DNA from: CAYYNP01 sp964472545
GTDB taxonomy: Bacteria; Planctomycetota; Planctomycetia; Pirellulales; Thermoguttaceae
Length of the DNA stretch: 33,328 nucleotides
Assembly: GCA_964472545.1 (NCBI GenBank)
Contig: CAYYNP010000080.1
Coordinates: 1-33,328 of the forward strand
Direction: 5' to 3'
Part shown: in pieces, positions 15,746 through 22,575 of the stretch
How the letters are laid out: each line of letters begins with the position of its first letter
How positions within the stretch are numbered: position 1 is the stretch's first letter
Made by a program: the position numbers and the translations under genes
The notes under the pieces: model-generated
What the model saw: the letters and a program-made list of their open reading frames with translations, nothing else
Databases searched by the model: none
What the model was told of the DNA's origin: nothing

Positions 15746-15804
15746 AAGACAAACTCCTTGGCAGAACGGGACTAGACGGTCTGGTTTATCCAAGGGGTTC
15801 CACT

Positions 15805-15840
15805 GGACCAACCTGGTTGCGACAGGTTGGTCCTTTTTTT
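15805..15840 (+). terminator. Perfect rho-independent terminator, plus strand, with no upstream gene
   Basis: Stem ggaccaacctg (15805-15815) and caggttggtcc (15823-15833) pair perfectly over 11 bp with a 7-nt loop, followed by seven T (15834-15840). As written it ends plus-strand transcription. All genes within 3.4 kb to its left are on the minus strand, so it either ends an antisense or small RNA or is a relic. For the minus-strand membrane protein gene it would be a leader hairpin about 60 nt before the start codon. The rest of the gap 15746-15930 shows no gene. Confidence 0.75.
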
Positions 15841-15930
15841 GTGGTCCCTCGGTTCGTCGCGCACGAAAGCCGCAGAATCATTGATCCTCATTTCCGGGTT
15901 TCTGTTTCTCACCTAATGCTGCCTCTTCTC

Positions 15931-16031
15931 CAAACCGGCGGCGATGGCGGCTACGGTCTTGCGGACGTTCTCAGCCATCGACGCGCCGCGGTTGTCCAAC
16001 TGCTGGTGCCGGCTACCAGGATATCGCCGCC
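15931..16031 (-). pseudogene. Duplicated 3' fragment of the isomerase-epimerase fusion gene
   Basis: These 101 bases match 16255-16356, near the end of the intact fusion gene, at roughly 88 percent. They cover the segment around 'GGDILVAGTSSW' and the following codons. One base is missing relative to the intact gene (gttgtcc against gttgtacc), which shifts the frame. It is the most downstream of three contiguous fragments in the same orientation. Confidence 0.85.
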
Positions 16032-16097
16032 GATTTGCGGGTCGTCGACCTCGCGGACGACCATCTTTTCCAGTACTTCAAAGACGGCAGCTTTCAT
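16032..16097 (-). pseudogene. Duplicated 5' fragment of dehydrogenase 1
   Basis: These 66 bases match 14060-14125, the first 22 codons of dehydrogenase 1 (MKAAVFEVLEKMVVREVDD), with about three substitutions. GAAGGAAG before the ATG keeps a ribosome-binding site. The fragment joins the fusion-gene fragment at a cgccg sequence present in both parents, suggesting a microhomology deletion. Confidence 0.88.
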
Positions 16098-16115
16098 AGG
16101 GATCTTCCTTCGTCC

Positions 16116-16171
16116 TTGGCAATCTTCTCCAGCCGCGCTTCGCCGACGGCGTGTAGCACCAGGGCGTTCAT
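16116..16171 (-). pseudogene. Duplicated 5' fragment of dehydrogenase 2
   Basis: These 56 bases match 15189-15244 with three substitutions and encode MNALVLHAVGEARLEKIAK. An upstream in-frame ATG (16189) adds MPSEET. The reading frame runs on into DEGRSL and stops near the ATG of the dehydrogenase 1 fragment. The order, dehydrogenase 2 then dehydrogenase 1, is the same as in the intact operon. Confidence 0.88.
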
Positions 16172-16230
16172 CGTCTCTTCGCTGGGCATGTCTCGTATTC
16201 CTGCAATTCCGTGGGAAGCCGCCGCCGGCC

Positions 16231-17922
16231 CTACACTCCGGAAGCCCTCATTTCCAAGCCGGCAGCGATGGCGGCCTCGGTCTTGCGGACGTTCTCGGCC
16301 ATCGACGCGCCGCGGTTGTACCAACTGCTCGTGCCCGCCACCAGAATGTCGCCGCCGGCGCCGACCATCTGCGGGATGTTGGCGAAACTGACGTTGCCGT
16401 CGACCATGATCGGGACGTCGACGTCGTGGTCTCGCAACAGCAAGCTGCAATCGGCGATCTTGCGGATGGCCGAGGCCACCAGCGTCGCGCCGGCGAAGCC
16501 CGGGTTGACGGTCATCACCAGCACCAGATCGAGCCGTTCGACGACGTATTCGATCGCCTCCAGCGGCGTGGCCGGGTTCAACGACACGCCGGCCTTGGCG
16601 CCGAGTTCGCGGATGCGGCTGAGCGTGCGGTCCAGGTGGCGGCAGGCCTCGGCGTGGACCGTGATGTAGTCGACGCCGATTTCCGCCAGCGGTTCGATGT
16701 AGTCGTCCGGGTTGTCGACCATCAGGTGCGCATCCATCGGCAGCGCGGTCTTGCGGCGAACCTGGCGGATGACGTCCAGCCCCAGCAGCAAATTGGGTAC
16801 GAAATGGCCGTCGGCCACGTCGATGTGCAACATGTCGGCCCCAAGGTCCTCGAGCTGCCGCACGCCGTCCTCCAAGTGACAGAGGTCGGCACACATCAGC
16901 GAGGGTGACGTTTGCACGAGTTTCTTCGGCTTCTCGGCCTCAGGCTTCGTCGACCCGGTCACCGTGACCGGCGCGTCGGACGTCGTGGCATCGGCGGAGT
17001 CTGTCGGCCAGGTCTTCTTCAGATGCTCCAGCGATACGCGGAGTTGTTCGGCCAATAGCCGGTCAGAGTAGTCACGTCCGAGTTTCGGACCGCCGATTTC
17101 GAGATAGCCAACCAATTCGTCGACCGGAAGGGTCTCGGCACGCGAGAGCAGCAAGTCGCGAGTCGCCGCCACGTCGACGATCCCCCGCTCGCGATCGGCC
17201 GGCCCGAAGCCGAACGTCGAATCGAAATGCCCGTCGGTGTTCTTCAGGTGCGTCTCGAAGAGATACGGCAACGTGGCTTCGAGCAACTCGACGTGATCGA
17301 ACTGCGTGGCCGTATCGGCGTCGGCGTAGCCGTGGGCGATGTCGGTGCAGTAGCCGGCCTGGGAAGTCGAATCGGGGTGCTGTGCGTGCGACTGGGCCAG
17401 TTCGTCGCCCATCTGCGTGATTTCATCCGGCAGTGTGGGCGGCTCGGCCAGGCACGACATCGGCTCGATGCCCAACCACGGCACGCCCTTCTCGTGAGCG
17501 AAGCCCATCAGCTCCTTCATGTGCTTCAGATAGCACCCCACCCCCTGGGGCTTCAGGCCCATTCGATCGCGGTAAATTGCCCCCGGGTTCGATCCGACCG
17601 ATTGAGCCCCAACCAGAGCTCCCACTTCGATCAACCGCTCGAAGTTGCGCCGTGCAACGCTCTCCCAGCCGGGCTCGTCGTTGAAGAAGCCGCCCAGTTC
17701 GCGATGTGCCGTGAAGATGCTGTGGATCCGGATCCCGAAGTCTTCGGCCTGACGCCGCAGTTGCACGAAATACTCGTCCGGCAGTTGGTAGATCTCGAAG
17801 AACGTGCCGAGTTGGACGTAGCGGACCCCCTCTTCAGCAAGGATGCGAAACAACCACTCATACGAGAAGCGATACTGTGTCGGATCGGTCTTGACGCCGA
17901 GATGAAGCTTGAGGTCGGCCAA
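16231..17922 (-). CDS. Fusion of sugar isomerase/epimerase TIM barrel and ribulose/allulose-phosphate 3-epimerase
   Basis: A 563-residue two-domain cytosolic enzyme. Residues 1 to about 300 form a xylose isomerase-like barrel with a candidate Glu-Asp-His-Glu metal set in 'GIEPMSC' (about 150), 'YCTDIAHG' (about 195), 'ETHLKNTD' (about 223) and 'YLEIGG' (about 274). A Thr/Ser/Pro/Lys-rich linker (about 306-338) leads to a second barrel with the epimerase motifs SPSLMCADL, 'LHIDVADGHFVPN' (His and catalytic Asp, about 366), 'DAHLMV' (about 394), 'MTVNPGFAG' (about 470) and 'IMVDGNV' (second catalytic Asp, about 505). SPSLMC and MTVNPGFAG recall AlsE (allulose-6-phosphate), while the 'NPATPL' region is like Rpe, so the substrate is open. 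The start is TTG at 17922 with GGGAG 10 nt upstream; no ATG or GTG fits in frame nearby. Confidence 0.88.
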   Translation of the reverse strand: MADLKLHLGVKTDPTQYRFSYEWLFRILAEEGVRYVQLGTFFEIYQLPDEYFVQLRRQAEDFGIRIHSIFTAHRELGGFFNDEPGWESVARRNFERLIEVGALVGAQSVGSNPGAIYRDRMGLKPQGVGCYLKHMKELMGFAHEKGVPWLGIEPMSCLAEPPTLPDEITQMGDELAQSHAQHPDSTSQAGYCTDIAHGYADADTATQFDHVELLEATLPYLFETHLKNTDGHFDSTFGFGPADRERGIVDVAATRDLLLSRAETLPVDELVGYLEIGGPKLGRDYSDRLLAEQLRVSLEHLKKTWPTDSADATTSDAPVTVTGSTKPEAEKPKKLVQTSPSLMCADLCHLEDGVRQLEDLGADMLHIDVADGHFVPNLLLGLDVIRQVRRKTALPMDAHLMVDNPDDYIEPLAEIGVDYITVHAEACRHLDRTLSRIRELGAKAGVSLNPATPLEAIEYVVERLDLVLVMTVNPGFAGATLVASAIRKIADCSLLLRDHDVDVPIMVDGNVSFANIPQMVGAGGDILVAGTSSWYNRGASMAENVRKTEAAIAAGLEMRASGV

Positions 17923-17998
17923 CGGCTCAGTACTCCCGGAAGGGTTACGGTAGTCGGGCAGCCCAAGAACGGCCGGAGCGGGGCACCCAGAATCCCGT

Positions 17999-18026
17999 AT
18001 TTTAGCAGTCTGGGGCGGCTAGACAA
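17999..18026 (-). promoter_or_regulatory. Candidate sigma-70-type promoter for the fusion gene
   Basis: On the minus strand, TTGTCT (18026-18021) and TAAAAT (18004-17999) are separated by 16 bp, about 75 bases before the TTG start of the fusion gene. The AT-rich -10 stands out in a GC-rich region. This would let the fusion gene and downstream dehydrogenases be expressed without rpiB. Confidence 0.4.
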
Positions 18027-18097
18027 GCGGCATCAGGTGACTGCTGGGGTGAGGCACAAGCGGCTGCAACGGCGAGTCTTCCCGGGGACTGGAGAGC

Positions 18098-18237
18098 GTG
18101 CGCCCCAAGCATTCGCCCAACCCGTTCGTAGTGCCCCGATTCATCGGGGCCGTGCAGCGGAACTTTGCGAAAGACCGCATGAATGCGGTCACTACGAACG
18201 GCTCTTGACGGGTTGGGCGATTGCTTACCGTGCGCAC
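18098..18237. repeat. 140-bp nested palindrome with two internal hairpins
   Basis: Outer arms 18098-18124 and 18209-18237 are near-complementary (gtgcg...cgcccaacccg). Inside, cgttcgtagtg (18123-18133) pairs with cactacgaacg (18190-18200). The centre holds two perfect hairpins, gccccgat-tc-atcggggc (18133-18150) and gaccgcat-ga-atgcggtc (18173-18190). The predicted shape is a cloverleaf or four-way junction. It fills the gap between rpiB and the promoter of the fusion gene. There is no coding capacity, so it would have to be moved by a transposase in trans or act as a processed RNA structure. Confidence 0.75.
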
Positions 18238-18263
18238 CAAGCAAACCCTTTCCTGAGAAGCTC

Positions 18264-18716
18264 TTAGGACGGACTGCCGTTGGGGCGTTCCATGGCGGCG
18301 ATCTTCTCGATCCGCCGGGCGTGGCGCCCACCGTCAAAGGGGGTTTCAAGCCACACTTCAACCAGGCGATCGACCGCCTTCTCGCCCAGCATATCGCCGG
18401 AGAGGCACAACACGTTCAGATCGTTGTGGCGGCGGCTGAGTTCCGCGGTCAATTCGTCGTGGCAGGGGGCGGCGCGAACACCGGGGATCTTATTGGCGAC
18501 GATACACATTCCCAACCCCGTGCCGCAGATGAGGATTCCCCGATCGACCTCGCCGTTGCTCACCTTTTCGGCAACCAACGCCGCGATATCAGGATAGTCG
18601 TCGTCTTCGCCGTAAGACCCGGCGTCGACGACACGTTGCCCCAGACGGCCGAGCATCTCGACCAACTTGGCCCGCATATCGACACCGCGATGGTCGCTTC
18701 CCACCGCAATTCGCAT
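18264..18716 (-). CDS. rpiB: Ribose-5-phosphate isomerase B / LacAB-RpiB family sugar-phosphate isomerase
   Basis: A 150-residue protein of the usual RpiB length. The start at 18716 (MRIAVGSDHRGVDMR) is the conserved N-terminus; the longer frame upstream is unsupported. Motifs are 'GSDHRG' (residues 6-11), 'GILICGTGLGMCIVANK' with the active-site Cys (about 65), 'PGVRAAPCHDE' (about 82) and 'HNDLNVLCLSGDMLG' (about 100). RpiB interconverts ribose-5-phosphate and ribulose-5-phosphate; relatives also act on allose-6-phosphate and on tetrose or other pentose phosphates. A G-C-rich hairpin (18735-18749) precedes the AGGAG in its leader. It is the first gene of the catabolic cluster and is separated from the epimerase fusion by the 140-bp palindrome. 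Confidence 0.92.
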   Translation of the reverse strand: MRIAVGSDHRGVDMRAKLVEMLGRLGQRVVDAGSYGEDDDYPDIAALVAEKVSNGEVDRGILICGTGLGMCIVANKIPGVRAAPCHDELTAELSRRHNDLNVLCLSGDMLGEKAVDRLVEVWLETPFDGGRHARRIEKIAAMERPNGSPS

Positions 18717-18983
18717 GTTGGAGGCACTCCTAGCGCGGGCCAAGCCCGCATTCCAAAAGAACTTACAAGCATGCCCGCACGGCGCGCGCACGTTGCAACG
18801 TAAGGCTCTAAAGACGCTGCTCTTGCGAGAGATTCTAGCGATTGATGAGCAAAGCTGCAAACTCACCCCCAAGACGGGCCGGCTGTCTTAATTCCTTCAA
18901 ATCGGCGCAACTTGGACGTCGCTTCATCGGTCACGATCGGTTTGGCATACGCACCAACGTTAACAGAACGCCCTACTTGGGTT
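18717..18983. other. Divergent intergenic region between rpiB and the regulator
   Basis: The 373-bp region (18717-19089) between two divergent genes shows no gene. It has one hairpin beside the rpiB ribosome-binding site (gcgggc 18735-18740 with gcccgc 18744-18749) and, at its right side, a candidate promoter for the regulator. No clear operator repeat was seen, but this is where the cysteine-rich regulator would be expected to bind if it is autoregulated. Confidence 0.4.
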
Positions 18984-19012
18984 TGCCTATTGCTGTAGGT
19001 ACGGTTATCATC
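18984..19012 (+). promoter_or_regulatory. Candidate sigma-70-type promoter for the regulator-cytochrome unit
   Basis: TTGCCT (18984-18989) and TATCAT (19007-19012) are spaced by exactly 17 bp, about 78 bases before the regulator start at 19090. Both boxes differ from consensus by one or two bases, and the region is AT-richer than its surroundings. Confidence 0.4.
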
Positions 19013-19089
19013 AGGGTTGGCTCGGACAAACGCCAGCAGGTTTCCGGCGGGTCTCGATGCGGGCTTCTCAGCAGAAGGGTGAATCGGCG

Positions 19090-19731
19090 ATGCGCAGTCC
19101 CTCAGTGAGCGATGCTGCAATGCGAATTGTGAGACTGCTTGTCGGAAAGCCCCCGCAGACGGTCGCGGACCTGATTAAGCTAACGGGGGTAACTCGCACG
19201 GCGGTTACCGAGCAACTCAACGAGTTGGTCGCGGCCGGGTTCGTGGATCGCGGCACCGAAAGCCCTGCGGGACGAGGGCGGCCTCGCCACACCTATTCGG
19301 CCACCAACGCAGCGCTCTGCCTGCTGTTTGCCGGCAACCAGCAACTCGTGGTGCCCGCCATGTGGAGGGCGATCGAGGAGGCCGGCGGCGAGGCGCTCTC
19401 CAAGAAGGTCTTGCGGCGCGTGAGTCGTGCGCTGGCCGAGCACTACAGCCGTCAGATTACAGTCAAGGATCCCAAACGGCGATTCCGCCAATTGATCGAG
19501 TTACTCGGCGAGGAGGGCGTGCTGGTCGAGGCCGAGCAGCGCAACGGCAACGTCGTGCTCAGTAAGCGGAGTTGCCCCTTCATCACCATGCTCGACGAGA
19601 GCCATTCGGTCTGTTGCGTCGACCAGGCGATGATGACGCAGGTGGTCGGCAGACCCGTCCGGCGGACCGCCTGCCGCTACGAAGGCGACCCGTGCTGCAC
19701 CTTCGAGATTGCCGGCAACAAGAAGAAATGA
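19090..19731 (+). CDS. Winged-helix transcriptional regulator with cysteine-rich C-terminus (SufR/ArsR-like)
   Basis: A 213-residue protein. ATG 19090 (MRSPSVSDAAMRIV) has AGAAGGG about 11 nt upstream; an ATG at 19057 would add 11 residues. Residues about 10-75 form a winged helix: 'MRIVRLLVGKPPQTVADLI', recognition region 'GVTRTAVTEQLNELVAAGFV', and wing 'GRGRPRHTYSAT'. The C-terminal half has six cysteines at about residues 162, 175, 176, 195, 202 and 203 (SCPF, VCCVD, ACRYEGDPCCTFEI), spaced C-x12-CC-x18-C-x6-CC. The layout resembles the Fe-S repressor SufR and related redox sensors, so a metal or Fe-S ligand is likely (inference). Its stop is 4 nt before the GTG of the multiheme cytochrome, so it probably controls that gene. 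Confidence 0.8.
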   Translation: MRSPSVSDAAMRIVRLLVGKPPQTVADLIKLTGVTRTAVTEQLNELVAAGFVDRGTESPAGRGRPRHTYSATNAALCLLFAGNQQLVVPAMWRAIEEAGGEALSKKVLRRVSRALAEHYSRQITVKDPKRRFRQLIELLGEEGVLVEAEQRNGNVVLSKRSCPFITMLDESHSVCCVDQAMMTQVVGRPVRRTACRYEGDPCCTFEIAGNKKK

Positions 19732-19735
19732 CGTG

Positions 19736-22534
19736 GTGAAGCGCCGGGTAAATCCTTCTGATTCCGACCGCGAGTCGACTCCGGCGGCCGATCTGCTCGA
19801 GGAAGCCGCGAAGCCGCGCCGCTGGCTGACCCGGCCGGGCGTGCTCTTTCTGTTGGCCGTGGGAGTTGCGGGCGTGGTGCTCTTGGCTGCCGATTGGTGG
19901 GTGGCCCTGCCGGAAGGGAGCGTGGGCGAGTACACGCCGCGTGCCGACTGCATCGATTGCCACCAGGAGCAGGTGGACCTTTGGGCCGGCTCCGATCACG
20001 ATCTGGCCATGGACCTGCCCACTGCCGAGACCGTGCTGGGCGACTTCGACGACAAGCAGTTCGTTCACGTTGCCTTCGAGGATCTCGACGAGTTCACCGA
20101 TGACCACTTGGGCGTGCTGTTGGAACGTCTCGAGAGCGCGGCCGGTTCGCCTTCCGCTGCCGAGTCCGAATGGCTCTTGGCCCTGCACGAAGCCGACGGC
20201 AAACTGAAAGACCACATCCTCGGCCGCATGCCCGGTGCGACGTCGGCTCGGATCGAAGACAAGCTCCGGGACCTTCAGGCCGTCCGCCCTGCCGACGTGG
20301 CCGGCGCCCGGGATCGGATCATCGAAGTCGCCCGGCGGCTGGTGCTCGACGGGACGCTCAAGGCCGACTTTGCCGTGCGTTCGCGGTTCTTTCGCGACGC
20401 CGCCGAAGAGAAGTACTTCGTCACCACCGACGCCGCCGACGGCACGATGCAGACCTTCGAGATCAAGTACGTGTTTGGCGTGCGGCCGTTGCAACAATAC
20501 CTGATCGAGTTGCCCGGCGGACGCAAGCAGTGCCTTGGTATCGCCTGGGACACCGAGCAACGGCGATGGTACCATCTCTATCCGTCGGAGCGGATTCCCG
20601 CCGGCGACGAGTTGCACTGGACCCGGCCGCTGCAAAACTGGAACTACATGTGTGCCGAGTGCCATTCGACCAACCTGGAGAAGAACTTCGACGTCGCCAA
20701 GAATGAGTATCACACCACGTTCACCGAGATCGACGTAAGCTGTCAGGCCTGTCACGGGCCGGGCAGCCTGCACAATCAACTGGCCGAATCGAACGGGATC
20801 TTCAAATGGGACCGCCGGCTGGGCTACGCGCTGGCGAATCTGAAGGACGACAACTCGCACGTCGAGATCGAGACCTGCGCACCCTGCCACGCACGGCGCC
20901 GCGTGGTCTACCCCGGCTTCGAGGCGGGCGAGAAATTCCTCGACCATTACGTCCCCGAACTGCTCGACACGCCCTTCTACTACGCCGACGGTCAGATCCT
21001 CGAAGAGGACTACGTCTACGGGTCGTTCATCCAGAGCAAGATGTACGCCAAAGGCGTCCGCTGCAGCGACTGCCACGATCCCCACACGGCCCGGGTGAAA
21101 TACGTCGACCCCGAGGGCCCTCGCGACAAGATCCCCAATAAGGTGTGTACGAACTGCCATATGGATCGCCATCCGGCGGGCGAGTACGATACGCCGCTGC
21201 ACCATTTCCATCCCGATTCGTCGCAGCCGGGCACGCAGTGCGTCGATTGCCACATGGCGGAAACTCCCTATATGGTCGTCGATCCGCGGCGCGACCACAG
21301 CATGCGCATCCCGCGGCCGGATTTGACGATGTGGCTGGACGTACCCAACGCCTGCAACGGCTGCCACCACGACGAGTCGAAGGGCGAGACGCCCGAGTGG
21401 GCGGAAGCGAAGCTCGAAGAATGGTACGGCGAGCGGAAGGAGCCGAACCACTTTGCCTACGCCATCGCCGCCGGGCGCGAAGCCCGGCCGGAAGGCCAGA
21501 GTATGCTCGACGCCGTGGCCCGCCGCGACGACCTGACGGCCGCGATTCGCGCCAGCGCGCTGTTGCTGCTGGCCCGCTACCAGACCGACGTGCCGTTGCC
21601 GGCCGTGCGGCGGGGGCTCGAAGACACCGAGGCGCTGGTGCGGTTGGCTGCCGTGCGGAGTTTCCAGGATCTGGACGCGGAAGACCCGGCCGATCGCGAA
21701 GTGTTTGCAGAGCGCCTGGCCGACTATCTGGTCCCGATGCTCGACGATCCGATTCGGGCCGTCCGCGTCGAGGCCGCCAGGATCCTCTCGCGCGTTGCCC
21801 ACAGGGAACTGGCCGGGGAAGATCTCGCGGCGTTCCGCGCGGCGCTCGAGGAGTTCATGACCGGGCAGAAGCACCTCGGCGACCAGGGCGGGGCCCATTT
21901 GAATATGGCCGTGGTCCACGAGAACCTCGGCGATCGCGACAAGGCGATCGAGGAGTATCTCACGGCGATCCGTATCGATCCCCACTTTGTCCAGGCGCGA
22001 AACAACCTGGCCATGCTCTACAACGCCGACGGCGATAGGGCGGCCGACGACGGGCAGCCCGAAGTGGCAAGAGAAAAAAAGGCCGAGGCCGAAAAACAGC
22101 TTCGCAAGATCATCGAACTACGGCCCGAGTGGGGTGAGATCCACTATTCGCTCGGGCTGCTGTTGGCGGAAGACGAAACTCGCCTGGCCGACGCGGCCGA
22201 ATCGTTGGCAACCGCCGCCGAGATGCTGCCGGAGAATCCCCGCATCCACTACAACTGCGGCCTGGCCATGCAGCGCTTGGGGCGGGCCGAAGAGGCCGAG
22301 CGCGAACTGCTGGCCGCCGATCGTACTTCCGGCGGCCGAAATCCCGACATTCTCTACGCGGTGATCGTCTTCTACATGCAGCAGAGACGATGGGATAAGG
22401 CCGTCTCCTATGCCGAGGAGTTCCAGCAACGCTGGCCCGGCAGTCCGCAGGCGGCTGGGATCTTGGAGCGGGTGAAGCAGGAGGCGGAAGCCGATCGGAC
22501 GGGCGGGGGGCCGTCGGATTCGGGTGGCGCGTGA
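19736..22534 (+). CDS. Membrane-anchored octaheme cytochrome c with HEAT-like and TPR regions
   Basis: A 932-residue exported protein. GTG 19736 (or GTG 19733) follows the regulator stop by 4 nt; an in-frame TTG at 19709 is less likely. One N-terminal helix (about residues 33-54, PGVLFLLAVGVAGVVLLAADW) anchors it with the rest outside the cytoplasm. Eight CxxCH haem motifs are visible: CIDCH (72), CAECH (306), CQACH (336), CAPCH (381), CSDCH (443), CTNCH (471), CVDCH (502) and CNGCH (540). Between haems 1 and 2 is a 230-residue insert. Residues about 590-700 are HEAT-like helical repeats ('AIRASALLLLARY', 'AVRVEAARILSRV') and about 710-920 are TPRs ('AHLNMAVVHENLGDRDKAIEEY', 'PRIHYNCGLAMQRLGRAEEAE'). 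The haem part resembles cytochrome c554/NrfA-related multiheme proteins, but no lysine-ligated CxxCK active-site haem was found, so electron transfer is more likely than nitrite reduction. Confidence 0.88.
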   Translation: MKRRVNPSDSDRESTPAADLLEEAAKPRRWLTRPGVLFLLAVGVAGVVLLAADWWVALPEGSVGEYTPRADCIDCHQEQVDLWAGSDHDLAMDLPTAETVLGDFDDKQFVHVAFEDLDEFTDDHLGVLLERLESAAGSPSAAESEWLLALHEADGKLKDHILGRMPGATSARIEDKLRDLQAVRPADVAGARDRIIEVARRLVLDGTLKADFAVRSRFFRDAAEEKYFVTTDAADGTMQTFEIKYVFGVRPLQQYLIELPGGRKQCLGIAWDTEQRRWYHLYPSERIPAGDELHWTRPLQNWNYMCAECHSTNLEKNFDVAKNEYHTTFTEIDVSCQACHGPGSLHNQLAESNGIFKWDRRLGYALANLKDDNSHVEIETCAPCHARRRVVYPGFEAGEKFLDHYVPELLDTPFYYADGQILEEDYVYGSFIQSKMYAKGVRCSDCHDPHTARVKYVDPEGPRDKIPNKVCTNCHMDRHPAGEYDTPLHHFHPDSSQPGTQCVDCHMAETPYMVVDPRRDHSMRIPRPDLTMWLDVPNACNGCHHDESKGETPEWAEAKLEEWYGERKEPNHFAYAIAAGREARPEGQSMLDAVARRDDLTAAIRASALLLLARYQTDVPLPAVRRGLEDTEALVRLAAVRSFQDLDAEDPADREVFAERLADYLVPMLDDPIRAVRVEAARILSRVAHRELAGEDLAAFRAALEEFMTGQKHLGDQGGAHLNMAVVHENLGDRDKAIEEYLTAIRIDPHFVQARNNLAMLYNADGDRAADDGQPEVAREKKAEAEKQLRKIIELRPEWGEIHYSLGLLLAEDETRLADAAESLATAAEMLPENPRIHYNCGLAMQRLGRAEEAERELLAADRTSGGRNPDILYAVIVFYMQQRRWDKAVSYAEEFQQRWPGSPQAAGILERVKQEAEADRTGGGPSDSGGA

Positions 22535-22575
22535 CGTGAGATGCGCCGCGTGCAAGACTGTCTGGCTGAAGAGAT

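Noticed and set aside
19583..21985. Minus-strand open frame of 800 codons opposite the multiheme cytochrome
   Set aside because: Eight CxxCH motifs on the plus strand identify the real gene. The antisense frame is a composition shadow.
19736..22534. Pentahaem nitrite reductase (NrfA) or hydroxylamine oxidoreductase
   Set aside because: There are eight CxxCH motifs, no CxxCK and no cross-linking tyrosine signature, and the C-terminus is HEAT/TPR rather than the enzyme fold.
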